Below are positions 17,324 to 25,343 of a DNA stretch of 53,824 nucleotides, piece by piece (position 1 is the stretch's first letter; each line of letters begins with the position of its first letter). The stretch comes from an uncultured Verrucomicrobiales bacterium. Its GTDB lineage: Bacteria; Verrucomicrobiota; Verrucomicrobiia; Verrucomicrobiales; Akkermansiaceae. The notes below the pieces were generated by a model, which was not told the DNA's origin, made no database searches, and saw only the letters and a program-made list of their open reading frames with translations. The stretch lies in the NCBI GenBank assembly GCA_937928425.1, contig CALFVL010000035.1:1-53824 (forward strand). Reading direction: 5' to 3'. A program made the position numbers and the translations under genes.

Positions 17324-18297
17324 CTTTTTAATTCACTTAACTGCCTCGATAACTCCACGGCCTTTTCCCTTAACTCAGAGATTTCTAGCTTTGCCTGGAT
17401 TTCCCGTTTCACATGTAACTCGGAAAATTTCCTCGCTCTGGTCGCCTTACCCCGGCTAGAGGAAATTTTCCCTGAGGCCTTCGCTCGGTCCGCCGAAGTT
17501 TGGTGCTCCGTCGCCTCCCGCTTGTATCTCAGGGCTGCGGCTTGCTCTCGATCTGCCAATTCCCTCTTCGCCTGCATCTCAGCTTCTAGTCGGGCAATTT
17601 GATGCCGCAGGTTCTCTTTTCTCGAGCGCTCCTTTTTCTCACTCAAGCGCTGCTGGTTCGCCGCATGAAAAGCGTCACGCTTTTCACTCGCGTGACTCAT
17701 CTTCTCTCTAAAGTCACTTGCCTCTTCTTCGCTAAATTGGAAGCGATCCTGCACTGAGACAGGAAGTCGCTGATAGGGAATCCCGATCGGTCCTGAACTT
17801 CTCATTACGCGGACATGGATCGGCGTGATTTCCCTGATTTTACTACGCTTATATTCAGCTCCCAGAGTTTCAGAAAGATCTAGAACTTCACCAATCGCGG
17901 TCCTGCGCTCACTCAGGCGGTAACGGCTCCGATAGCGCCCATGCTCTTCCTCGATTTCTCCTAAGCCTGCTTTGAGATCTTCAAGAAAAGCCTCACACTT
18001 CCCAACTGCCCCTTCATGTTCAGCAAGCTCCTCTGACATCTTCGCCGCAATTTGAACCTCTTCACGAGCCTGAACAGCTTTCTTAAGTCTCTCTTCTTCC
18101 CTTTTAAGATCGTAAGAAAGTTGCTCAATGATTCTTCCGCGATCAGCGATCCTAGAGCTCAGGCTGTGGTCTTTTCTTCCCGCATCCCCACTCATCACTG
18201 CCATTCCTAAGCCACAAAAACCGGCTAAGACAAGAAGCCCTAGCACTAAACCAGCAACTCCGACACTCCGGGAGTCATCATTAAAATCGTTAAACAT
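17320..18297 (-). CDS. membrane-anchored coiled-coil protein, paralogue of the downstream gene
   Basis: A 325-residue protein with an N-terminal helix (about residues 11-33, SVGVAGLVLGLLVLAGFCGLG). A heptad-like charged region follows (about 45-125). Then comes the module with HGRYRSRYR, KIREITPIHVRVMRSSGP and LPVSVQDRFQFSEEEA. A second long, Lys/Glu/Arg/Ala-rich coiled coil runs from about residue 200 to the end. It shares the module and layout with the next gene, to which it is coupled by a 4-base ATGA overlap. A coiled-coil lipoprotein gene lies 33 bases upstream in the same direction. The function is unknown. The architecture suggests a filament or spacer in the periplasm, which is inference only. 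Confidence 0.75.
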   Translation of the reverse strand: MFNDFNDDSRSVGVAGLVLGLLVLAGFCGLGMAVMSGDAGRKDHSLSSRIADRGRIIEQLSYDLKREEERLKKAVQAREEVQIAAKMSEELAEHEGAVGKCEAFLEDLKAGLGEIEEEHGRYRSRYRLSERRTAIGEVLDLSETLGAEYKRSKIREITPIHVRVMRSSGPIGIPYQRLPVSVQDRFQFSEEEASDFREKMSHASEKRDAFHAANQQRLSEKKERSRKENLRHQIARLEAEMQAKRELADREQAAALRYKREATEHQTSADRAKASGKISSSRGKATRARKFSELHVKREIQAKLEISELREKAVELSRQLSELKR

Positions 18298-18330
18298 CGT
18301 GTATAAGCGTTTAGACTGGATCTCTGCCCT

Positions 18331-18657
18331 CTACCGAATCGGGTAGTCTTTTTTGTATTTTTCGAGGTTTTCAGCTGCCTCTTTCTTCTTCACCTCTAGG
18401 TCCTCGAGCTCCTTCTCTAGGTCAGTTTTTTTCTGAGCTGCTTCTTTCACTTGTCCCTTTAACTTTTCAAGATCAGGGAATTCCTCAGGAATTTCGATTT
18501 CTTCAATTTTATTCCGAACCGCCCTAACCTTATCTTCTAGAACTTCGATTTGCTCGGCTTGTTCGCGGTGCTTCTTCACTAAGGACTCATCCTCTTGCTC
18601 TCCCTGACAGGAAAATAAAAAAAAGCAGATAGGAGAAAGAACTAATGAACACCTCAC
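18331..18657 (-). CDS. small coiled-coil lipoprotein
   Basis: A 108-residue predicted lipoprotein. The signal peptide MRCSLVLSPICFFLFSC ends in a lipobox-like LFSC with the lipidated cysteine at about residue 17. The rest is almost wholly a charged coiled coil (E, K, L and V heptads, about residues 25-100), reminiscent in build but not sequence of Lpp-like spacer lipoproteins. It is the first gene of a three-gene minus-strand run with two membrane-anchored coiled-coil proteins. So one lipid-anchored and two inner-membrane-anchored coiled coils are made together. Lipidation would need LspA, encoded at 11548-12165. The function is unknown. Confidence 0.7.
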   Translation of the reverse strand: MRCSLVLSPICFFLFSCQGEQEDESLVKKHREQAEQIEVLEDKVRAVRNKIEEIEIPEEFPDLEKLKGQVKEAAQKKTDLEKELEDLEVKKKEAAENLEKYKKDYPIR

Positions 18658-18778
18658 CCCCTAGATATCAAAGTAAAACGGTCACTATGTCAACTTTAAG
18701 AAGAACCAATGAAGTGTCTCAAAGTAGATCTCTCTAACAGAAAAAGCAGCTCGCAGACATGTCCTCTAACCCTCTCCC

Positions 18779-19960
18779 TTATGAATAAACCGTGACTGGC
18801 CCTACCCCAGAGCCCCCTTGAACCTGCCTCAGTTTTCGCACTGCATTCTTAATCTTTTCCACCGCCTCCTCTGTCTCCGCACGAGTGGTGAAACTCGAGA
18901 AAGAAATCCTTAAACTACTCTTCGCCAAGTTCTCTGAAATCCCCATCGCTCTCTGGACATGACTCGCCTGCTGCTTACCAGTCATGCAGGCACTTCCAGT
19001 CGAAATTTGCACCCCCGCTTCATCTAAAAGAATCATCAGTCCATCTCCTTCACATCCTTCAAATGAGATGTGCGCGCAAGTCGGGACTCGATGATCCCGA
19101 TTGCCATTTAAAATCACCCCTTCCACTTCCTCACTGAGCCGTTTCTCAAGGTGATCACGGTTCGCAGTAAGCTCTGCATGCCCGCCCTTCGCAAGGGCTG
19201 CACGCATCAGAGCAGCAGCCTTCCCAAGCCCCACGATAAAGGGAACATTCTCGGTCCCACTACGTCTCCCCGCCTCCTGCCCTCCTCCTCGAATAAGAGG
19301 TTCAAAGCGCACCCCTTCTCGCAAGAAGAGAGCTCCCACTCCCTTCGGAGCATGGAGCTTATGTCCGCTCACACTCAAGAAATCGACCGGCACCTGCGCC
19401 ACATTCACGGGGATTTTCCCCACCGCTTGTATCGCATCAGTATGAAAAGCCAGTCCATTCTCCTTCGCCAGTTTACTGGCCTCCGAAATCGGCTGGATCA
19501 CCCCAGTTTCATTATTGGCCCACATCACACTCGCGAACCCGCTTTGCGCTCCTTCACAAGCTTGTTTAAACTCTACCAGATCAAGGCGTCCTCCAGCATC
19601 GACTCCACAGCGCTCTACTGTAAATCCCACATCCTCCATCGCCTGGCAGGGCCGCAGCACAGCACTGTGCTCAATCTTACTAGTAATCACACGTGAATTC
19701 TTACGCCCATAGACCCGAGCCAGAGACTTCAGGACCATATTATTCGACTCCGTCCCACAGCCCGTAAACACAATTTCTTCCTCCTTAGCCCCGATCAGGT
19801 CAGCGACTTCTCCACGAGCCTCAGCGATCGCTTTTTTCACCACTCGGCTCGCCCGATAACCGCTGGATGGGTTATGGAAATGCTCCCTTAAGAATGGTAA
19901 CATAGCCTCCACCACCTCAGGGTGGACCGGAGTCGTGGCATGGTTATCGAGATAGATCAT
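18779..19960 (-). CDS. cysteine desulfurase (NifS/IscS-like)
   Basis: A 393-residue class V PLP enzyme that takes sulfur from cysteine, making alanine and an enzyme persulfide for Fe-S cluster or thio-nucleoside synthesis. The start MIYLDNHATTPVHPEV is characteristic. The PLP lysine is in LSVSGHKLHAPKGVGAL and the catalytic cysteine in STGSACMTG. RRSGTENVPFIVGLG is also diagnostic. I use the ATG at 19960. The open frame extends to 20032, but that would overlap the divergent gene at 20009, and homology begins at 19960. No iscU, iscR or suf gene is adjacent, so it is a stand-alone copy. NifS-like and IscS-like forms cannot be told apart here. Confidence 0.92.
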   Translation of the reverse strand: MIYLDNHATTPVHPEVVEAMLPFLREHFHNPSSGYRASRVVKKAIAEARGEVADLIGAKEEEIVFTGCGTESNNMVLKSLARVYGRKNSRVITSKIEHSAVLRPCQAMEDVGFTVERCGVDAGGRLDLVEFKQACEGAQSGFASVMWANNETGVIQPISEASKLAKENGLAFHTDAIQAVGKIPVNVAQVPVDFLSVSGHKLHAPKGVGALFLREGVRFEPLIRGGGQEAGRRSGTENVPFIVGLGKAAALMRAALAKGGHAELTANRDHLEKRLSEEVEGVILNGNRDHRVPTCAHISFEGCEGDGLMILLDEAGVQISTGSACMTGKQQASHVQRAMGISENLAKSSLRISFSSFTTRAETEEAVEKIKNAVRKLRQVQGGSGVGPVTVYS

Positions 19961-20008
19961 TGAAGAGATCTTATCTGACCCTATCCTTTCCGCAAGCCGA
20001 TCTCCTTT

Positions 20009-20386
20009 ATGTCCGTTCAACGCCTTCGACAAAGCTTAAGCTATCTCATCGTCATCGTGGTGACCTTGTGCGTGGCCTTCATTCTAAGACATCTTCAGGA
20101 CCAGACGAACTACCGGCAAGTCGCCACGGAGATCAGCGAGGTCTGCGAACTCCCGGATATCCCACAAGCGCTCACCATTCACCACGCCAGCATCGATCAT
20201 TCAGAAAGCGAGCAATACGTTAATATCATTCTCTCACTAGGCGGTCCCACTCACACGCTCGATGCTTGGCTTGAAAAAGTCGACCAGTGGGAAAATAAGC
20301 GCCCCGGCGTGATCCAGAACCACCGGATCAGAGAGTCCGAGATGAGTTCCCGAGCCGACTTCACCGCAGAGGTTTTTCTGAAGTAA
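20009..20386 (+). CDS. hypothetical single-pass membrane protein
   Basis: A 125-residue protein I do not recognise. It has one membrane helix (about residues 10-27, LSYLIVIVVTLCVAFIL) and a soluble region of about 95 residues with HHASIDHSESEQYVNIILSL and LDAWLEKVDQWE. The predicted topology is N-in with the soluble part outside the cytoplasm. It is divergent from the cysteine desulfurase, with 48 bases between starts, so promoters must lie in the overlapping upstream areas. Codon use is like its neighbours. It is probably real because the frame is intact, starts with ATG and has a sensible membrane segment, but without a family match confidence is moderate. Confidence 0.6.
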   Translation: MSVQRLRQSLSYLIVIVVTLCVAFILRHLQDQTNYRQVATEISEVCELPDIPQALTIHHASIDHSESEQYVNIILSLGGPTHTLDAWLEKVDQWENKRPGVIQNHRIRESEMSSRADFTAEVFLK

Positions 20387-20431
20387 ATCCCACATCAAAT
20401 TTTCCAGCTGATCTGCTGCTCCCCCCCTCTT

Positions 20432-20467
20432 AGAAAAAAGAAATCTTCTACTCTCCCGAGTAGAAGA
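20432..20467 (-). terminator. intrinsic terminator of the ECF sigma factor gene
   Basis: On the minus strand TCTTCTACTC (20467-20458) pairs perfectly with GAGTAGAAGA (20453-20444) around a 4-base loop. A T-rich tract (TTTCTTTTTTC, 20443-20433) follows. It lies 60 bases after the stop of the 20527-22197 gene. On the + strand there is no T tract, so it acts in one direction. Confidence 0.92.
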
Positions 20468-20526
20468 CCTCAAATGACCTCGTAGGTATTCACCCCACTT
20501 GCAGGGAACCCAGATGAATTATCTCC

Positions 20527-22197
20527 CTAGCGTCTCTTTTCCTTTTTAAGGACTTTCTGCAACTCAGGGGTGAAAATCTCAGCGACTTCATCCTGACTCG
20601 CGTTCGGATTCTGCTCCAAGAAAGTTCTCAAATCCGCCTTCTCTTCAATCGTTAGTCCCAAGTTCGATGAAATCTGATCGACTCGCTTGAAAACTCTTCG
20701 ATCTATCTCAGCAGCTTCTTGCTCCGTGATAAAAGCTTCCAGCTCACGCCTTTGATCCGCTGATAAGAAATTCCCGATTTCTGATAGAATCTCATCATTA
20801 CTTTTCCAGAGATTAGGAGGGATGCCCCCTTCATCCTCTTGAGAAAAGTGTTCTTTTTCGATTTGCTCATACTCAGCCTCCAGATCATCTAAGTAAGTTC
20901 GCAGCTCAGGATCCATCTCACCCTTCTCTTCTAAAATCATCAGAGCCATGAAATCCACTGCCGCATTATCACCTTCTAGCAAGGGCAAGACATCCTTAAA
21001 GTCCGGCTCTGATCCCGCCTCAAAACTCTGACGTTGATCAAAGTTAGCCTCGACCAAGCTGGCTAGTTTCTCTTTCTGCTCCTCGTTCAACTCTAGTCTC
21101 AGACCGATCACTTCCACTTCAGCAAGAGCCTTTCCCTTATCAATCCCCCCCAAAAACTCCTCAGAGAATAGCCCTTTCTCGGTTCCAGAGTCCTCCTCCG
21201 CTTGTAGCATCTCTAACATAAGAGCACCTTGCTTTAAGTAAACTTGCGGAATCTTATTCCTTATTGAATCTGAGGAAGATTTATTCCTTTCAGCGGCAGA
21301 ACGCTTGAGCTTTTTATCCATCCCCTCATCGCTGGCAGCTCTCACACTCGAGGATGAGGTGGCACTCGCCACTTGCGAGCTCGCTTCAGCTTGAGAATAG
21401 GCTTTTCCAGAGTCGTCACTTTGATTTTTAGCCACATACACCGTGGTCCCGACGAGAAGAGATGCTGCAACAGCACCTCCGGCAATCATTTTCGTTTTCA
21501 TAATAATAAGAGAGCTTACCGCAGCTCCAGCGGTTGAGGCTCCGGCCTGCGCGGCCAGAACATTTATTTTAAGATTCGTAATTAAAGAAGGAGGGAGTGT
21601 TTGAACCCCTTGGCTAGAAATAGTGCTCGTCAAGAGAGCGATGCTTGAGGTGACCCCTCTCCGCTTAAGTAGATGGTTTAATTTTTCCAAAGAACGCTGG
21701 AGCCGCATCCGTGCGGCATCAGGACTCAAACCGAGCTGATTACCTAGATCTGCAAAACTTAGACCCTTAAAAAAACGGAGGACGACTAGCTCTTTCTCTA
21801 AAGGCTTCAACTTATCTAAAGCCCCGATGATGAGAGGCCGAGTTGACTCAGGGAGAACTTGTTCATCCTCATCTAAATTCATCTTTTGTTCCATATATCT
21901 TTCCTCTCTTTTCCTACGTCGGATTTCCTCTCGGCGAAGATTTCGAGCATGATTCCGGGCACTTAGAAAAATCCACCCTGCTACGGTCTTCCTCTTCCGT
22001 AGCTTCTTCGCCTCCTTCGCTAGCTGGAGAAAGGTTAACTGGCACGCTTCCTCTGCTAAATTCTCGGCACCTGTCTCCATCACCACAGCTGAATAGGCCA
22101 CCTTGGCGTGCCTTGCGATCAGGCTCGAGAAAGCCTCTTCATCACCCTGAGTGACAAATTTAGAAAGCAGCTGAGTATCAGATCTCAAGTCGTCCAT
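20527..22197 (-). CDS. ECF sigma factor fused to a membrane helix and extracytoplasmic helical domain
   Basis: A 556-residue protein. Residues about 1-90 are sigma-70 region 2 and about 120-180 are region 4 (LRFFKGLSFADLGNQLGLSPDAA is the helix-turn-helix part). A linker leads to a membrane helix at about 236-256 (MIAGGAVAASLLVGTTVYVA). The rest, about 300 residues, is Glu/Lys/Ser-rich and would lie outside the cytoplasm. It repeats short LTxxQ-like elements, ELNEEQKEKL (369-378), LSADQRREL (478-486) and LTIEEKADL (515-523), which recall Spy/CpxP-type helices. Sigma factors with C-terminal membrane extensions are known in Verrucomicrobiota and Planctomycetota. It may sense envelope state without a separate anti-sigma factor; this is inference. 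A perfect terminator follows. No anti-sigma gene is adjacent. Confidence 0.86.
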   Translation of the reverse strand: MDDLRSDTQLLSKFVTQGDEEAFSSLIARHAKVAYSAVVMETGAENLAEEACQLTFLQLAKEAKKLRKRKTVAGWIFLSARNHARNLRREEIRRRKREERYMEQKMNLDEDEQVLPESTRPLIIGALDKLKPLEKELVVLRFFKGLSFADLGNQLGLSPDAARMRLQRSLEKLNHLLKRRGVTSSIALLTSTISSQGVQTLPPSLITNLKINVLAAQAGASTAGAAVSSLIIMKTKMIAGGAVAASLLVGTTVYVAKNQSDDSGKAYSQAEASSQVASATSSSSVRAASDEGMDKKLKRSAAERNKSSSDSIRNKIPQVYLKQGALMLEMLQAEEDSGTEKGLFSEEFLGGIDKGKALAEVEVIGLRLELNEEQKEKLASLVEANFDQRQSFEAGSEPDFKDVLPLLEGDNAAVDFMALMILEEKGEMDPELRTYLDDLEAEYEQIEKEHFSQEDEGGIPPNLWKSNDEILSEIGNFLSADQRRELEAFITEQEAAEIDRRVFKRVDQISSNLGLTIEEKADLRTFLEQNPNASQDEVAEIFTPELQKVLKKEKRR

Positions 22198-22288
22198 TTA
22201 CAACTTTAGTGTCCGCCATTTTTAACACCGAACAAAAAAACGAACTAAAAAATAAACAATCCTTCCTCTCTGACCAACGGAGGCCTTC

Positions 22289-25255
22289 TCACTCGGGAAA
22301 AAAAATCTCCGCTTTCAAGATATCTTTGTATGTCTTCTCCTCGATCCGTAGCGCTCTAATCTCCCGAGTCTCTTGAGCTGAACCAAAATTACGGATCACT
22401 TGTAGCTCTGCGGTTACCGTGCTCGTCCCTTCATCACTCCAATCTCCAAAAAATCTCGCTCCGAAGTGATGCTTCCCAGGGCCTAAGCCCTGTAAAGCCA
22501 GAGATTCTGGCCCAAATCCGGCCGAAACATTCCCTGAGCTCCAGATGAATGAATGAGGTTTTGCTGATCGTAAATTCGTAACCCAAGATTTGCTCGCGTC
22601 ACGAAAGATTAAATCTAAATTACTCTGAGTCGCATCCCATTCTAAAACGGCCCGCAGCTCGAGCGGAACATGCTTCACAAAGCGGGGATCGATCCCAAAC
22701 TCCGCAGCATTCAACTTCTCCTTAGCTAAAAGAGCATTCATCTCTTCTATCATCACAAGCTGGCGCCCCACGTTATATTTACCTTCCTCGATTTGGGCCG
22801 CCGCCCAATAAAGTTTAACGGCCTCAGTTGTCATCCCCAGCGCCTGTTTCACCCTAGCTAAATCATACATCGCAAGGGGATCATCCGGCTGACTTTCGTT
22901 TAAATAACGGAAAATTTCATGTGCGTATTCTAAGCCTCCAAGGCGACGAAAAGCTCGTGCCGCTCGGCGGAGAATCTCATAATTTTCTGGAAACAGCTCA
23001 GCTAAATCCCCTGTGACTAACAGGGCATTTTCCCTCTCATCTCGTTCCTCTAGAAAACTAATGACATCTAGGTAAAAATCGGCCCTCCAGCCGCAAGCAG
23101 CACGATAAGTTCGGTAGCTCTCCCACCATTTTTTCTCGTCTCCTACTACTTTAGCGAGTGCCTCCAGATAGTATCGAGCAGCTTGCTCATCTCCTTTTTC
23201 AAAAGAAATTGCACCTGTAACTTGATCCACGAACGGGGCTTTTATCATGCCCTTCCCACCCCCATTCCCGATCCACCTCTTCTCGGGGACTTCCACGAGG
23301 TCGCCATCATACAATGTGACTCCTCGCTGAGCGTCCGTTTTTAAATTGAAAACATACACTTTCCCACTTCGATAAAGTTTCACGCGATTGATCGCCCCAA
23401 AGGGGGTGGCGCCGCCAGCAGCAGCCACTGCCTCAAAGAGCGTGCTCCGAAGTGGCAACAGTTTCTGCCCAGCGTCCAGCACCTGCCCTCCCACCGTAAC
23501 CACCATCCAAGGAATTTGCGATTTGGACTCGGACTCCAAATCAGCAAAAGATTCCCATAGTTTTTTAACGCTAGGCAGATCATCTTTCTCAACTGCGCCC
23601 TCTAAAGACTTCTGAATTTTAATATACTGAGCCGCTAAGAGGATGACCTTGTCCGTCTCGACCTCTCCCTTGTGCTTAAGAATATCCTCTAGCTGAGCGA
23701 CTCTTCCTCTGACTGCCCGTAAAGCTCGTTCTGCTAAGGGCAACACTGGAGCACTCAAGCTCTCACACCTTTCTTTCCAGAACTCGGCGAGCTGATCCAT
23801 TTGCCCCTCCTGTCGTACGATTGATGTCTTTTGTAGCTTCTCCCACTCTTGATATAACTTCTCATCCTCCTTTGGGGGGGTGATTTGGAACTCTTGATAC
23901 TGGCTTGCGGTCTCTAAGACGATCATAGATGACGAGGAATCCATAACTCCATAATGGTAATTAAAGGCACTTAACTCCTCCCCTTTCACTCCGAGGTTTC
24001 TCATTTCTTGACTACGTAGGCGAGCCCAGAGCCAAGTTGCGATTGGCGTCTCTAAACCCTCTGAACCATCTCTCAGGGCGATCAACTGACCGAGAACTTC
24101 CCCCACGAGACTCACCTTAGAATCAAGCGCACCCATCAGCGGGTCTAATCCCACCGAACTATGCCATCCACCTCCTGAGCGGAGAGCTCGTCCGCGGAGC
24201 CATTTGCTAGAGCCCTTGCCACTATCGATGACATGCAGCGGGCAATTGGTCTCCCCTAGACCAGTCCGTCCGGTGGCAAAGTTCCCATCCGAAAGAAAGA
24301 TCAGAGCATCAGCATGAACCTCTTTCCAAGGAAGCACGTGGGGACGGGCCATCCCCATCCGGTCTACTTTGGAAATCATCTGGAAAAGTTCCGGGGCCTC
24401 ACCTCCTTTTAGGATAAATTTTTGCTCTTCCTCCACCTCGTCACGGAAGACGTGTAGGCTAATCTCAGCATCTTGATAAAGACCTAAAAGTTCGCTGAGC
24501 CGGTCCACCGCAGCTTTAGAAATCTGAGCTGTTCCATCTAGCCACAGCTCGATCGTTTCTGCTTCCAAAGCCACCTCATCTCCGTCTCGCTCGATGAAAG
24601 ACAAGTCTCCATAATCACAACGGTAAGAAGAGCCTGCAATAGGCCTCCACGTCATTTTCTCAAGGGGCACTGCTCCACTTTCTCCCGCCTGCTGTTCCGG
24701 GAAATTTCCGTATTCCCCGCCTCTTGTCTCCAGTGCCAAACTCCACTTCTCAGGCTGGCCAAGTCCCCTCGGCCACACTCTCACTTCCCCTTCTTCCACG
24801 CTCTGAACCGTCCTGATCCACACAGTCTTAGTTCCTTTGGCCGGAATCGGGAACACTCGAGTCCGGAACTCATGAGTCACCTCATTCACCTCGATTAAAC
24901 CGGGGTCGACTCCACGCCTCACAATCGTTTCGTAGGCGATCTTTGCCTGCTTCTTAGGGACGACCACTCCCTTCCGCTTGATTCCATTCACATCCATCGA
25001 GAAGGAGACGATTTCCTCCCCTTCATCAAGCGGGCAAGTTAAGTCTCCCTCAGCGACTGAGCGGCCCGGATTATAAAAAGTCAGGGTGAGATCGCGGATC
25101 AACAAGCGTCCATGAAGTCGACACGCTACCTCTGCTTCTTTAAAGGAAGCGGGTCTCCCTGCGATATTTAAACTGATCTCAGCGAAACTGGCCACGCACA
25201 GGGACAGCATTAAAAAGAATAACTTCACACAAAAAGAGACCAGCCAGCCCCTCAA
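22289..25255 (-). CDS. secreted VIT / VWA-like / SLBB / TPR / DUF2135-like protein
   Basis: A 988-residue multidomain protein starting at a TTG codon. That is the only start giving a full signal peptide (FCVKLFFLMLSLCVASFA, residues 8-25), and an in-frame TAG lies just upstream. Order: VIT domain (about 30-150); VWA-like region (about 233-345) with LFLSDGNFATGRT-type strand ends but LWLDGTAQ where the metal-binding DxSxS should be, so the MIDAS is degenerate. An SLBB domain (about 585-661; VTVGGQVLDAG, AAAGGATPFGAINRVKLYR, LYDGDLVEVPE) is followed by TPR-like repeats (about 690-830). A C-terminal DUF2135-like beta region (about 868-955) begins VLEWDATQSNLDLIF. VIT-VWA proteins act at cell surfaces and SLBB occurs in polysaccharide export. 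The function is unknown. Confidence 0.8.
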   Translation of the reverse strand: MRGWLVSFCVKLFFLMLSLCVASFAEISLNIAGRPASFKEAEVACRLHGRLLIRDLTLTFYNPGRSVAEGDLTCPLDEGEEIVSFSMDVNGIKRKGVVVPKKQAKIAYETIVRRGVDPGLIEVNEVTHEFRTRVFPIPAKGTKTVWIRTVQSVEEGEVRVWPRGLGQPEKWSLALETRGGEYGNFPEQQAGESGAVPLEKMTWRPIAGSSYRCDYGDLSFIERDGDEVALEAETIELWLDGTAQISKAAVDRLSELLGLYQDAEISLHVFRDEVEEEQKFILKGGEAPELFQMISKVDRMGMARPHVLPWKEVHADALIFLSDGNFATGRTGLGETNCPLHVIDSGKGSSKWLRGRALRSGGGWHSSVGLDPLMGALDSKVSLVGEVLGQLIALRDGSEGLETPIATWLWARLRSQEMRNLGVKGEELSAFNYHYGVMDSSSSMIVLETASQYQEFQITPPKEDEKLYQEWEKLQKTSIVRQEGQMDQLAEFWKERCESLSAPVLPLAERALRAVRGRVAQLEDILKHKGEVETDKVILLAAQYIKIQKSLEGAVEKDDLPSVKKLWESFADLESESKSQIPWMVVTVGGQVLDAGQKLLPLRSTLFEAVAAAGGATPFGAINRVKLYRSGKVYVFNLKTDAQRGVTLYDGDLVEVPEKRWIGNGGGKGMIKAPFVDQVTGAISFEKGDEQAARYYLEALAKVVGDEKKWWESYRTYRAACGWRADFYLDVISFLEERDERENALLVTGDLAELFPENYEILRRAARAFRRLGGLEYAHEIFRYLNESQPDDPLAMYDLARVKQALGMTTEAVKLYWAAAQIEEGKYNVGRQLVMIEEMNALLAKEKLNAAEFGIDPRFVKHVPLELRAVLEWDATQSNLDLIFRDASKSWVTNLRSAKPHSFIWSSGNVSAGFGPESLALQGLGPGKHHFGARFFGDWSDEGTSTVTAELQVIRNFGSAQETREIRALRIEEKTYKDILKAEIFFPE

Positions 25256-25343
25256 ATGTTCAAAATGCTAAGATTCTCTTCTGCAAGGGGCACCTTAACA
25301 ACAGCGATCAAGCACTCCCTCTCCCAGCAAGAGACCTCTCCTC

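Noticed and set aside
19961-20032. Longer start for the cysteine desulfurase
   Set aside because: It overlaps the divergent gene at 20009; the family start motif is at 19960.
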